64,000 bases of DNA from Natrinema halophilum (lineage in GTDB: Archaea; Halobacteriota; Halobacteria; Halobacteriales; Natrialbaceae): assembly GCF_013402815.2 (NCBI RefSeq), contig NZ_CP058601.1, forward strand, positions 62,001 to 126,000, written 5' to 3'. Position numbers and translations under genes: made by a program. This document shows positions 53,898 to 62,305 of this stretch, one piece after another (position 1 is the first letter of the stretch; every line of letters starts with the position of its first letter). Under the pieces are notes generated by a model. The model saw nothing but the letters and a program-made list of their open reading frames with translations. It was not told the origin of the DNA and made no database searches.

Positions 53898-55049
53898 ATG
53901 AACGGCAACCGCTTCGGTCGCCTCTTTCAGGTGACCACGTTCGGCGAGAGCCACGGGGAGGCGATGGGCTGTACCGTTTCGGGCTGTCCCGCCGGCCTCG
54001 AACTCTCGGAAGAGGACATTCAGGAGGATCTCGACCGCCGAAAGCCGGGCCAGTCGATGATCACGACCAGCCGCGGCGAACCCGACGCGGTCTCGATCAA
54101 ATCCGGGATACAGGACGGCTACACGACCGGGACGCCGATCGGGATGGTCATTCAGAACAAAGACGCACGCTCGGGCAAATACGAGCCCTTTATCACTGCC
54201 CCGCGACCGAGCCACGGCGACTTCACGTACTCGGCCAAATTCGGCACGCGTAACTGGGGCGGCGGCGGCCGTTCCTCGGCCCGCGAGACCGTCAACTGGG
54301 TCGCCGCGGGTGCGATCGCGAAGAAACTCCTCGAGCGAAACGGGATAGAACTCAAGGCACACGTCAACCAGATCGGCGACGTCGAAGCCCCCGAAGTGAG
54401 CTTCGAGGAGATCGTTGAACGCTCGGAGGAAAACGACGTGCGATGTGCCCACCCCGAGACGGCCGAAGCGATGCAGGACCTGATCGCGGACTACCAGGAG
54501 GAAGGGGACTCTATCGGCGGAAGTATCTACTTCGAGGCTCGAGGTGTCCCAGTCGGACTCGGCGCACCCCGGTTCGACTCGCTGTCGGCCCGCCTCGGGC
54601 AGGCGATGATGGCGGTCCCGGCGACGACGGCCTTCGAATTCGGCCTTGGACGAGAGGCGCGGGAGTGGACGGGCAAGGAGCGCAACGACGACTGGGAGTT
54701 CGACGATGACGGAAACCCGGTGCCAGTCGAGAACGACCACGGCGGCATTCAGGGCGGTATATCGTCAGGAGAGCCGATCTACGGCGAAGTTACGTTGCAC
54801 GCCCCCACGTCGATTCCGAAGACTCAGCAGACCGCAGACTGGGAGACCGGCGAACTCAAAGAAGAGAAGGTCATCGGCCGTCACGATCCCGTCCTCCCGC
54901 CCCGTGGCGTCCCCGTCGTCGAGGCGATGCTCGCGCTGACGCTGGTCGACTTCATGCTACTCGCCGGTCGCCTTAACCCGGACCGTCTCGACGATCAGCC
55001 GGGCGAGTACGACACGGACTATCACCCGAGCAGCCCCCGAAACGAGTAG
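53898..55049 (+). CDS. aroC: Chorismate synthase
   Basis: A 383-aa enzyme converting EPSP to chorismate with reduced FMN, the last common step of aromatic amino-acid synthesis. It starts MNGNRFGRLFQVTTFGESHG, and contains RRKPGQSMITTSR, a GGGRSSARETVNWVAAGAIA segment (shown shortened: GGRSSARETVNWVAAGA) and NDHGGIQGGISSGEP near residue 290. The length matches the family. The frame upstream of 53898 is not part of the gene. Confidence 0.95.
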   Translation: MNGNRFGRLFQVTTFGESHGEAMGCTVSGCPAGLELSEEDIQEDLDRRKPGQSMITTSRGEPDAVSIKSGIQDGYTTGTPIGMVIQNKDARSGKYEPFITAPRPSHGDFTYSAKFGTRNWGGGGRSSARETVNWVAAGAIAKKLLERNGIELKAHVNQIGDVEAPEVSFEEIVERSEENDVRCAHPETAEAMQDLIADYQEEGDSIGGSIYFEARGVPVGLGAPRFDSLSARLGQAMMAVPATTAFEFGLGREAREWTGKERNDDWEFDDDGNPVPVENDHGGIQGGISSGEPIYGEVTLHAPTSIPKTQQTADWETGELKEEKVIGRHDPVLPPRGVPVVEAMLALTLVDFMLLAGRLNPDRLDDQPGEYDTDYHPSSPRNE

Positions 55050-55219
55050 TCCGATCCGGCTGTCGAACCGACGGGCGGAGTGCAGGGACCGACGATCGGT
55101 AGCTCGGGGTTGATACCTGGCGCGAACTCGTGCCCGTGAGCGACCGATCTCGGCCGTCCCGGACGCAACGACGGTTCTGTAAGCGAAACAACTAACCCGA
55201 TTCCCGTGGTCGACGACCT

Positions 55220-56005
55220 ATGCGGGATTTTCACGTTCATTCAAATTACTCGGATGGCGACTTCCTCAGGGGGATGGTTCGAGCCGCCAAATCGGCCGGC
55301 CTCGAGGGTGTCGGCTTTGCTGACCACTGCAACGTGGCCTCGCGCGAACGCCACGAATCGATGCGGAGCGTCTACGGCTTCAATCTCGATCTCACTCACG
55401 AGCGTCGGCGTCAGGGAATCGAACGGCTCCGGACGGATTTCGATCTCGAGATCTACGACGCCGTCGAGATGGACTACGATCCGCGAGACGAGGCCGCTAT
55501 CGAGGAGTTTCTTCTGGAGGCAGGATTCGATTACGCGATCGGGAGCGTCCACGACGTCGATGGGAGAAACGTACAGATCACAGCCCATTTCACGGAAATG
55601 ACCGAGGCCGAGCGAGACGGTGTCGTCGACGACTACTTCGAAAAATTGATCGCACTCGTCGAATCGGAATTGTTCGGCATTGCGGCTCACGCAGATTTAC
55701 TCGAGCGAACCCCTCCGTTGCGGGGTCGAGCGACCGAAGAGCAGTATCACCGTGTGGCCCGGGCATTCGCCGATTCACGGACCGTTCCCGAGATAAACGC
55801 CGGTCGAGCGCTGACCGATGCAGACGTCGTCCATCCGTCGGACCCCTTCCTGTCCGTTCTCCGGGAACACGACGTGGCCGTAACCGTCGGTACCGACTCG
55901 CACCGCCCGTCCGATATACCCGAACGCGCTGATTTTCTCGCTGAATTCGTCGAGGAAGCCGGGCTCGAGCCGGTCGAACCGGACGGAATCGACCGTAGTC
56001 GGTGA
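55220..56005 (+). CDS. PHP-domain phosphoesterase (HisK/HisJ-like)
   Basis: A 261-aa metal-dependent phosphatase with the PHP fold. It starts MRDFHVHSNYSDGD with the HxH metal pair, and continues ADHCNVA, AHADLLERTP and GTDSHRPSD. Such enzymes include histidinol-phosphate phosphatases; whether this one acts in histidine synthesis is not proven. The start at 55220 is at the first HxH motif, as usual. It lies downstream of aroC on the same strand. Confidence 0.85.
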   Translation: MRDFHVHSNYSDGDFLRGMVRAAKSAGLEGVGFADHCNVASRERHESMRSVYGFNLDLTHERRRQGIERLRTDFDLEIYDAVEMDYDPRDEAAIEEFLLEAGFDYAIGSVHDVDGRNVQITAHFTEMTEAERDGVVDDYFEKLIALVESELFGIAAHADLLERTPPLRGRATEEQYHRVARAFADSRTVPEINAGRALTDADVVHPSDPFLSVLREHDVAVTVGTDSHRPSDIPERADFLAEFVEEAGLEPVEPDGIDRSR

Positions 56006-56224
56006 CGCGATCCGGTTCGTCATAAACTGGAAGAAACAGCATACTGGTTCTCGAAGAATGTAATGGTCTTTCGCCTCAAATGTGGCAATTATAATGGTCG
56101 TCCACACATATTCTTAAATGGATGTCCATTCTTCACGAAAGATCCTTGGTAATCTATAGCAAAGGCTTTAGGTCCGGTAGTCCGAAAATCCACGTACGGT
56201 TGGCCACTGGCCACTGATCCACCT

Positions 56225-58129
56225 ATGAGTAGCGACGAACTTATCTGGCGAATCGCGGGCGGTTCCGGTGACGGAATCGACTCGACGAGTCAGAACTTCG
56301 CCAAGGCGCTGATGCGCTCGGGGCTCGACGTATTTACCCATCGACACTACCCGTCGCGAATTCGCGGCGGCCACACGTACGTCGAAATTCGGGCCGCAGA
56401 CCACGAGGTACAGTCACGCGGAGACGGCTACAACTTCCTGCTGGCACTGGGTGATTCGTTCGCCCGGAACCCCCAGGAAGAGGCCTACTACGGCAACGAG
56501 GAGATCAAACCCCTTTCCGAGAACCTGGACGATCTCCGCGAAGGCGGGATCATCGTCTACGACGAGGGGCTCATCGGCGAGGAAGACGTCGCGGACATCG
56601 ATCTGGAGGCACGCGCCGAGGAGAACAACTGGCACGTCTTCCCGATGGACCTTCGGGGGCTCGCACGGGAACACGGCCGCGAAGTCATGCGCAATACCGC
56701 CGGTGTCGGGGTGACGGCGGCGTTGCTCGAGATGGACCTCGATCACATTGAAGACCTGATGTCCGACGCGATGGGCGGGGACGTCCTCGAGTCGAACCTC
56801 GAAATTCTTCACGAGGCGTACGACACCGTCGCCGAAGAGTACGACTTCGATCACGACCTGCGCGCGCCGGAAGGCTCCCACGAGACCGAGCAAGCGCTGC
56901 TGTCGGGTTCGAACGCGATCGCGTACGGCGCGATCGACGCCGGCTGCCGATTCATCGCCGGTTACCCGATGACGCCGTGGACGGACGTGTTCACCATTCT
57001 CAGCCAGAACTTCCCCGACATGGGCGGCGTCTCCGAGCAGGTCGAAGACGAGATCGCCGCCGCGGCACTCGCGGTCGGTGCGAGCCACGCCGGGGCGAAG
57101 GCCATGTCCGGTTCGTCGGGCGGCGGGTTCGCCCTGATGTCCGAACCGCTCGGCCTCGCAGAGATGACCGAGACTCCAATCGTCCTAGTCGAGTCGATGC
57201 GCGCCGGTCCTTCGACCGGGATGCCGACGAAACCCGAACAGGGCGACCTCGAGTTCGTCCTCTACACCAGCCAGGGCGACTCTTCGCGGGTCGTCTTCGC
57301 ACCCGGCAACATCGAGGAAGCCTACGATCAGACCAGACTCGCCTTCAAGATTGCATGGGACTACCAGATCCCGACGATTATCATCTACGACCAGAAGCTC
57401 TCGGGCGAGAACACGAACGTCGACGTCGAGTTCTTCGACCGGGAACCCGAGCCCGATCTGGGGTCGACGATGACCGAGGAGGAACTCCGGGAGGCCGCCC
57501 ACGACGCGAGCGGGAAATTCAAACGGTTCAACTACGACGACGCCGAGAAAGGCGTCAGCCCTCGTTCGCTTCCCGGCCAGCAAGGCGGGCGCTTCCTCGC
57601 GACCGGCAACGAACACAGCCCGGTCGGCCACATCAGCGAGGACCCCGACAACCGCGTCTTCCAGATGGATCGCCGTCTCGAGAAACTCGACCACATCCGC
57701 GAGGAACTTACCGAAGAACACGCGTCCAACCAGACCACCTTCGGCGACGAGACGGCCGAGTACGGTATCATCACCTGGGGTTCGTCACAGGGTGCAGTCG
57801 CGGAAGCCGTCGAGCGGCTCAACGGGAACGGCTACGCCGTCAAGGGACTCAGCGTCTCCGACATGATGCCGTTCCCCGAAGCCGAAGTGACCGACTTCCT
57901 AGAGAGCGTCGACGAGGCGATGGTCGTCGAGATGAACGCCACCGCTCAGTTCCGCGGGCTGATCCAGAAAGAACTGGGCCGGTTCGGCGACAAAATGACC
58001 AGTTTGCTGAAGTACAACGGCAACCCCTTCGAACCCGCCGAGATCGTCGAGGGATACGAAGTCAATCTCGAAGGAGAAGACCGCCAGCCAAGCGCACAGG
58101 TACGAATCGAACCAGCCGCAGGTGACTAA
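56225..58129 (+). CDS. korA: 2-oxoacid:ferredoxin oxidoreductase, alpha subunit
   Basis: A 634-aa subunit combining an N-terminal gamma-type domain (GGSGDGIDSTSQNFAKAL near residue 11) and an alpha-type pyrimidine-binding domain starting near GSNAIAYGAIDAGCRFIAG. It closes with the transketolase C-terminal domain. Together with the beta subunit it oxidatively decarboxylates 2-oxoglutarate (or another 2-oxoacid) to an acyl-CoA with ferredoxin as acceptor. The start ATG 56225 is just before korB in one operon (3 bp gap). The kor rather than por assignment is from memory of haloarchaeal homologues. Confidence 0.9.
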   Translation: MSSDELIWRIAGGSGDGIDSTSQNFAKALMRSGLDVFTHRHYPSRIRGGHTYVEIRAADHEVQSRGDGYNFLLALGDSFARNPQEEAYYGNEEIKPLSENLDDLREGGIIVYDEGLIGEEDVADIDLEARAEENNWHVFPMDLRGLAREHGREVMRNTAGVGVTAALLEMDLDHIEDLMSDAMGGDVLESNLEILHEAYDTVAEEYDFDHDLRAPEGSHETEQALLSGSNAIAYGAIDAGCRFIAGYPMTPWTDVFTILSQNFPDMGGVSEQVEDEIAAAALAVGASHAGAKAMSGSSGGGFALMSEPLGLAEMTETPIVLVESMRAGPSTGMPTKPEQGDLEFVLYTSQGDSSRVVFAPGNIEEAYDQTRLAFKIAWDYQIPTIIIYDQKLSGENTNVDVEFFDREPEPDLGSTMTEEELREAAHDASGKFKRFNYDDAEKGVSPRSLPGQQGGRFLATGNEHSPVGHISEDPDNRVFQMDRRLEKLDHIREELTEEHASNQTTFGDETAEYGIITWGSSQGAVAEAVERLNGNGYAVKGLSVSDMMPFPEAEVTDFLESVDEAMVVEMNATAQFRGLIQKELGRFGDKMTSLLKYNGNPFEPAEIVEGYEVNLEGEDRQPSAQVRIEPAAGD

Positions 58130-58132
58130 CCA

Positions 58133-59068
58133 ATGAGTGCATTCAACGCGATCGGAGAGGAACGAGAGATCGACCGGGACGAGTTTACGCCCGGTATCGA
58201 ACCGCAGCCGACCTGGTGTCCGGGCTGTGGCGATTTCGGCGTCTTAAAGGCGCTGAAGCAGGCCCTCCCAGAAGTCGGCAAGACGCCAGAGGAGGTGCTG
58301 ACCGTGACCGGGATCGGCTGTTCCGGCAAACTGAACAGCTATCTGGACACCTACGGGTTCCACACGATTCACGGACGCTCGCTGCCCGTCGCTCGAGCGG
58401 CCAAGTTGGCGAACACCGATCTCGAAGTCATCGCTGCCGGCGGCGACGGCGACGGATACGGGATCGGCGGGAACCACTTCATCCACTCGGCCCGGGAAAA
58501 TCACGATATGACGTACATCGTGTTCAACAACGAGATATTCGGCCTGACCAAAGGTCAGACCTCCCCGACGAGTCCGAAAGGTCACAAGTCAAAGACCCAG
58601 CCTTCGGGCAGTGCGAAGACGCCGTTGCGGCCGCTTTCGCTATCGTTGAACGCGGGCGCGAGCTACATCGCCCGCACCGCTGCCGTCAATCCGAACCAGG
58701 CCAAGGAGATCATCAAGGAAGCCATCGAACACGACGGCTTCGCCCACATCGACTTCCTCACGCAGTGTCCGACCTGGAACAAGGACGCCCGTCAATACGT
58801 CCCCTACATCGACGTACAGGAATCCGACGACTACGACTTCGACGTGACCGATCGGCGCGAAGCCGCCGAAATGATGCACGAAACCGAGGACGTCCTCAAC
58901 GAGGGCACCGTCCTGACCGGCCGGTACTACGTCGACGACGATCGCCCGTCCTACCAGCAGGAAAAAGCCGCCGTCGGAGAGATGCCGGACGAACCGCTGG
59001 CCGAGCGGTACTTCGACGACGACGCCGAATGGGAACGAAGCTACGATCTGCTCGAGCGCCACACCTGA
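58133..59068 (+). CDS. korB: 2-oxoacid:ferredoxin oxidoreductase, beta subunit
   Basis: A 311-aa thiamine-diphosphate-binding subunit. Visible: CPGCGDFGVLKALKQ near residue 28 (first two [4Fe-4S] Cys), IGCSGKLNSY (third Cys region), GGDGDGYGIGGNHFIH (TPP motif) and NNEIFGLTKGQTSPTS. It completes the catalytic alpha-beta complex with KorA, starting 3 bp after its stop. Confidence 0.92.
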   Translation: MSAFNAIGEEREIDRDEFTPGIEPQPTWCPGCGDFGVLKALKQALPEVGKTPEEVLTVTGIGCSGKLNSYLDTYGFHTIHGRSLPVARAAKLANTDLEVIAAGGDGDGYGIGGNHFIHSARENHDMTYIVFNNEIFGLTKGQTSPTSPKGHKSKTQPSGSAKTPLRPLSLSLNAGASYIARTAAVNPNQAKEIIKEAIEHDGFAHIDFLTQCPTWNKDARQYVPYIDVQESDDYDFDVTDRREAAEMMHETEDVLNEGTVLTGRYYVDDDRPSYQQEKAAVGEMPDEPLAERYFDDDAEWERSYDLLERHT

Positions 59069-59571
59069 GCGCAACGAATCCCGAAACGGCTCCCCGTAGT
59101 CAGCGACTGTCACCGAGTTGCGTATCGCCGTCTCGTTTGCAGTAAGGTTTGCACGTTCTCCCTCAAGAGCGGGTCTCGAGCGACTCGCCATTGCGGCAGT
59201 TCTGTCGTCGAACCGTCACCCGTCGAACACCGAATAGGAGTACTGCGTTCACGTTCGCTATCCCCGTCCACCTCGGTCTTCGTTCGCAGAATCGACCGCC
59301 CCGTCGCGGGACCGATCGAGGACCGCTCGGGGTCGAAAAACGATGCACGAATCGAGAACTGAGACCGAAATTCGGCGGTTCGGCCGATATCGTCGGTGGC
59401 GACCGTACAGAAACTACCCACCGTCTGGAGCGTCTCGAGCGTGCCGTTCCTCCGTCGGGTATGCCGTCAGGACACCCCCGCTCGGGACGGCGCGTTCACG
59501 TTCGTTCCGTTCGGATATCCGTCGTTTTCGTATACAAAAGATATTTTTCCGTCGGAGCAAAACATACTCAC
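59069..59571. other. 503-bp intergenic stretch, no gene seen
   Basis: It lies between korB and the Lrp regulator. The frame reading into the Lrp gene extends upstream but is Arg/Ser-rich. The last 40 bases hold the Lrp promoter. Confidence 0.5.
59533..59548 (+). promoter_or_regulatory. TATA box of the Lrp regulator gene
   Basis: tacaaaagatattttt is centred about 31 nt before ATG 59572, suggesting a leaderless transcript and fixing the start. Confidence 0.6.
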
Positions 59572-60000
59572 ATGAGTACCCAGGCGACGGAAGATCAAAT
59601 TCTCGAGGTTCTCGAGGAGGACGCTCAGGCGTCCTACGCCGAGATCGCCAAGCGGGCAAACGTCTCGAAACCGACGGTGCGGAAGTACATCAATCAACTC
59701 GAGGAAGAGGGGGTCATCGTCGGCTACTCTGCCGACATCGACCCGAAAAAACTCTCGAGCCAAACGATCGCGCTGGTCGGTCTCGACGTTTCGAGCGAGC
59801 GATACGTGGAAGCGACGCAGGCCATTAAAGAACTCGACGAGGTCGAAGCGCTGTACAGTTCCAGCGGCGATCACATGCTAATGGCCGAAGTTCGCGCCGA
59901 GGACGGCGATTCGCTGGGCGAGATCATTTCTGAGCAATTGCTCGAGATAGACGGCGTCACCGCGGCCCATCCCTCGTTTCTACAGGAGCGTCTGAAGTAA
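59572..60000 (+). CDS. lrp: Lrp/AsnC family transcription regulator
   Basis: A 142-aa regulator. The winged HTH (ASYAEIAKRANVSKPTVRKY near residue 20) and the RAM ligand-binding domain (TIALVGLDVSSERYVEA and GDHMLMAEVRAED) are both complete. It resembles LrpA1-like proteins of Halobacteria, which control amino-acid metabolism. It lies 500 bp after korB on the same strand with its own TATA box. Confidence 0.92.
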   Translation: MSTQATEDQILEVLEEDAQASYAEIAKRANVSKPTVRKYINQLEEEGVIVGYSADIDPKKLSSQTIALVGLDVSSERYVEATQAIKELDEVEALYSSSGDHMLMAEVRAEDGDSLGEIISEQLLEIDGVTAAHPSFLQERLK

Positions 60001-60076
60001 CTGGCCTGGTGCTCGATTCGTCGCCGACCGTCGGGGCCCTCGTTTTGTCGGTGGCCGCCGTAGGTGGAACTGTTCC

Positions 60077-60556
60077 ATGGCCACGTACGACCGCGAAACG
60101 ACCGTCGAATCGACGTTCGAGGACGTCTGGGAGTTCAATTCGCGGATTTCTGGGCTCGAGGCAGTGACGCCGGACTGGATGAACCTCCGCGTCGAGCACG
60201 TAATCGGCCCGGACGGCGAGGCACATCCCGACGTGCTCGAGCACGGTTCGGAAGTCGCGCTGTCGATTCGCCCGTTCGGAGTGGGGCCACGCCAGCACTG
60301 GACATCGGTCATCACGGACCGCGAGCGTGAGGAGGGGTCGGCCTACTTTCGCGACGAGATGGTCCACGGTCCGTTCGATCGCTGGGAACACACTCACACG
60401 TTTTACGCCGATGGCGACCGGACGGTCATACGAGACCGAGTCCAGTACGAACTTCCGCTCGGTGGAATCGGCGACGCGGTGGCACCGCTTTCGAAACTCG
60501 GCTTCGAGGCGATGTTCCGGACGCGCCATCGACTGGCGAAGGCGCGACTCGAGTGA
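60077..60556 (+). CDS. SRPBCC-family protein
   Basis: A 159-aa protein with the helix-grip (START/Bet v1-like) fold used to bind hydrophobic ligands or as cyclase. The N-terminus MATYDRETTVESTFEDVWEF and the middle DEMVHGPFDRWEHTHTF resemble CoxG-like/polyketide-cyclase members. Its ligand is unknown. A TATA-like tcgttttgt about 30 nt before ATG 60077 supports the start. Confidence 0.85.
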   Translation: MATYDRETTVESTFEDVWEFNSRISGLEAVTPDWMNLRVEHVIGPDGEAHPDVLEHGSEVALSIRPFGVGPRQHWTSVITDREREEGSAYFRDEMVHGPFDRWEHTHTFYADGDRTVIRDRVQYELPLGGIGDAVAPLSKLGFEAMFRTRHRLAKARLE

Positions 60557-60649
60557 CCGGCGGGTTCCGGTCCCTCGTCGGCGGCAGTATCGCTCGGATT
60601 CGAGAGCCGTACCACGATAGTTTTGTCCGTTGTATCGGTAACATCGGAT

Positions 60650-61249
60650 ATGACTGACCGAACCGGGCTCGAGCGGCGGGCCCTGCTGGGCATCCTCGGG
60701 ACGGGACTTGCCGCAGGTATCGCGGGCTGTCTCGGCGGCGACCAGCCCGACACCGAGACCGACGACGGGCCCCCCGCGCAGGTATACGAACCCACTATCG
60801 AGAACGTCGACGACGGACCGTTCGAATTCCCCGACGGGCACCGCTGTGCGGTCTGTAGCATGATCGCGACCGAATGGTTCGGGAAAAGCCAACTCGTCCA
60901 CGAAAACGGGCTAGCGGCGGTCTTCGACTCGCCCGGCTGTCTGTTCGCGTACGTCGCCTCATCGACGCCGGAATCGCCGATCGCCGGTGCCTGGACGACC
61001 GACTACGAGACTGGTGGTCTCATCGATGCGACCGAGGCCCACTTCGTCCTCATTACCGACGAGGAGGCAGCCGATGACCCGATGGGAATCGATCCGCGCC
61101 CGTACGCCGACCGTGAAGACGCGGTTGCGTTCCTCGAAGAATGGGATGCAGAGGAGTTGACGCCCGAAGACGACATCATCGTCGGACTCGAGGACGTCGA
61201 CCTCGAAATCGCGTCGATCTATCGCGAACACCATCTCCCGGACGAGTAG
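60650..61249 (+). CDS. nosL: NosL-like lipoprotein
   Basis: A 199-aa lipoprotein with a lipobox (IAGC) and a NosL-like domain. The copper-binding motif CAVCSMIATEWFGK is near residue 66. In denitrifiers NosL delivers copper to the nitrous-oxide reductase NosZ; no other nos gene is in this window, so a general copper role is possible. The start at 60650 is preferred over 60623 because a TATA-like element (gatagttttgtcc) lies about 28 nt upstream. Confidence 0.88.
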   Translation: MTDRTGLERRALLGILGTGLAAGIAGCLGGDQPDTETDDGPPAQVYEPTIENVDDGPFEFPDGHRCAVCSMIATEWFGKSQLVHENGLAAVFDSPGCLFAYVASSTPESPIAGAWTTDYETGGLIDATEAHFVLITDEEAADDPMGIDPRPYADREDAVAFLEEWDAEELTPEDDIIVGLEDVDLEIASIYREHHLPDE

Positions 61250-61320
61250 GGGTCCGAACCTCACCGCCGCCGATGAGAGGGGGCCTGCAAACTCGGACCT
61301 GAAGCGAGTTTCGGAACCTG

Positions 61321-61328
61321 TTTTACTC
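61321..61328 (+). promoter_or_regulatory. TATA-like element of the EamA transporter gene
   Basis: TTTTACTC is centred about 25 nt before GTG 61349 and supports a leaderless start. Confidence 0.5.
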
Positions 61329-61348
61329 CTCGGGCGAGTGCGACAGCC

Positions 61349-62230
61349 GTGACCGTCGACCTCGAGGTACCGCCGATCGCCGTGCTCGCCGTTGCCGTGT
61401 TGGCGACGAGCACCAGCGCGATTCTGGTTCGCTGGAGCGCGGCCCCGAGTTCGGTCGCGGCGTTCTATCGGATTCTCTTTACGACGGCGCTGGTCACACC
61501 GGTCGCCGTAGGTCGCTACCGCGCAGCCTTCGCGCGACTCTCCCGTCGCGACTTCATGGGTGCTATCGGTGCCGGCACGGCTCTGGCGGTCCACTTCGCA
61601 GCTTGGTTCGAAAGCCTAAACCACACGAGCGTCGCTGCGAGCGTAACGCTCGTACAGAGCCAGCCCATCTTCGTGGCGGTTGGAGCGTGGCTACTCCTCG
61701 GCGAACGAATCGGTCGAAAAACGGCGGCTGGAATCGTCGTCGCGATACTAGGCGCCGCCGTCATGTCTCTCGGCGACACCGAAACGACGCTGCTGTCCGA
61801 CGCGACGCTGTACGGTAACGCGCTCGCGTTACTCGGCGCGGTGACCGTCGCCGGATACGTACTGGCCGGCCGGTCTATTCGTCAGCGCGTCTCCCTTTTT
61901 CCGTACGTGGCGGTCGTATACGGCGTCTGCGCGGTGATGCTTATGCTCGTCGTCGTGGCCCAGGGCCACGCGTTCGTCGGCTACCCCACCCGTGAATGGC
62001 TCCTCTTTCTCGGCCTGGCCGTCGGCCCGGGAATCGTCGGCCATACCGTGAGCAACTGGGTCATAGAGCGCCTCGAGTCGGTCGTCGTGAGCGTCGCCTG
62101 GCTCGGCGAGCCGGTGGGTGCGACCGCGCTCGCGTTCGTCCTGCTCGCGGAGGTCCCCGATCCGGTCACGGTCGTCGGTGGTCTCGCCGTGGTTGCGGGC
62201 GTCGCCGTCGCGACGCTCGAGCGAGGATAA
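61349..62230 (+). CDS. EamA (DMT) family transporter
   Basis: A 293-aa drug/metabolite transporter with ten predicted helices in two EamA repeats (first about 10-145 with HFAAWFESLNHTSVAASVTL, second about 160-290 with VGPGIVGHTVSNWVIERL). It starts with GTG (VTVDLEVPPIAVL). The substrate is unknown; relatives export amino acids or metabolites. It is on the same strand as nosL, 99 bp after. Confidence 0.9.
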   Translation: MTVDLEVPPIAVLAVAVLATSTSAILVRWSAAPSSVAAFYRILFTTALVTPVAVGRYRAAFARLSRRDFMGAIGAGTALAVHFAAWFESLNHTSVAASVTLVQSQPIFVAVGAWLLLGERIGRKTAAGIVVAILGAAVMSLGDTETTLLSDATLYGNALALLGAVTVAGYVLAGRSIRQRVSLFPYVAVVYGVCAVMLMLVVVAQGHAFVGYPTREWLLFLGLAVGPGIVGHTVSNWVIERLESVVVSVAWLGEPVGATALAFVLLAEVPDPVTVVGGLAVVAGVAVATLERG

Positions 62231-62305
62231 CCCGTCGAACAGACGAAGCGAGGCGTTCGGCGTGACGACTCGTCCGACCGATCGTTCGTGTCGGCACGTC
62301 ACAGA

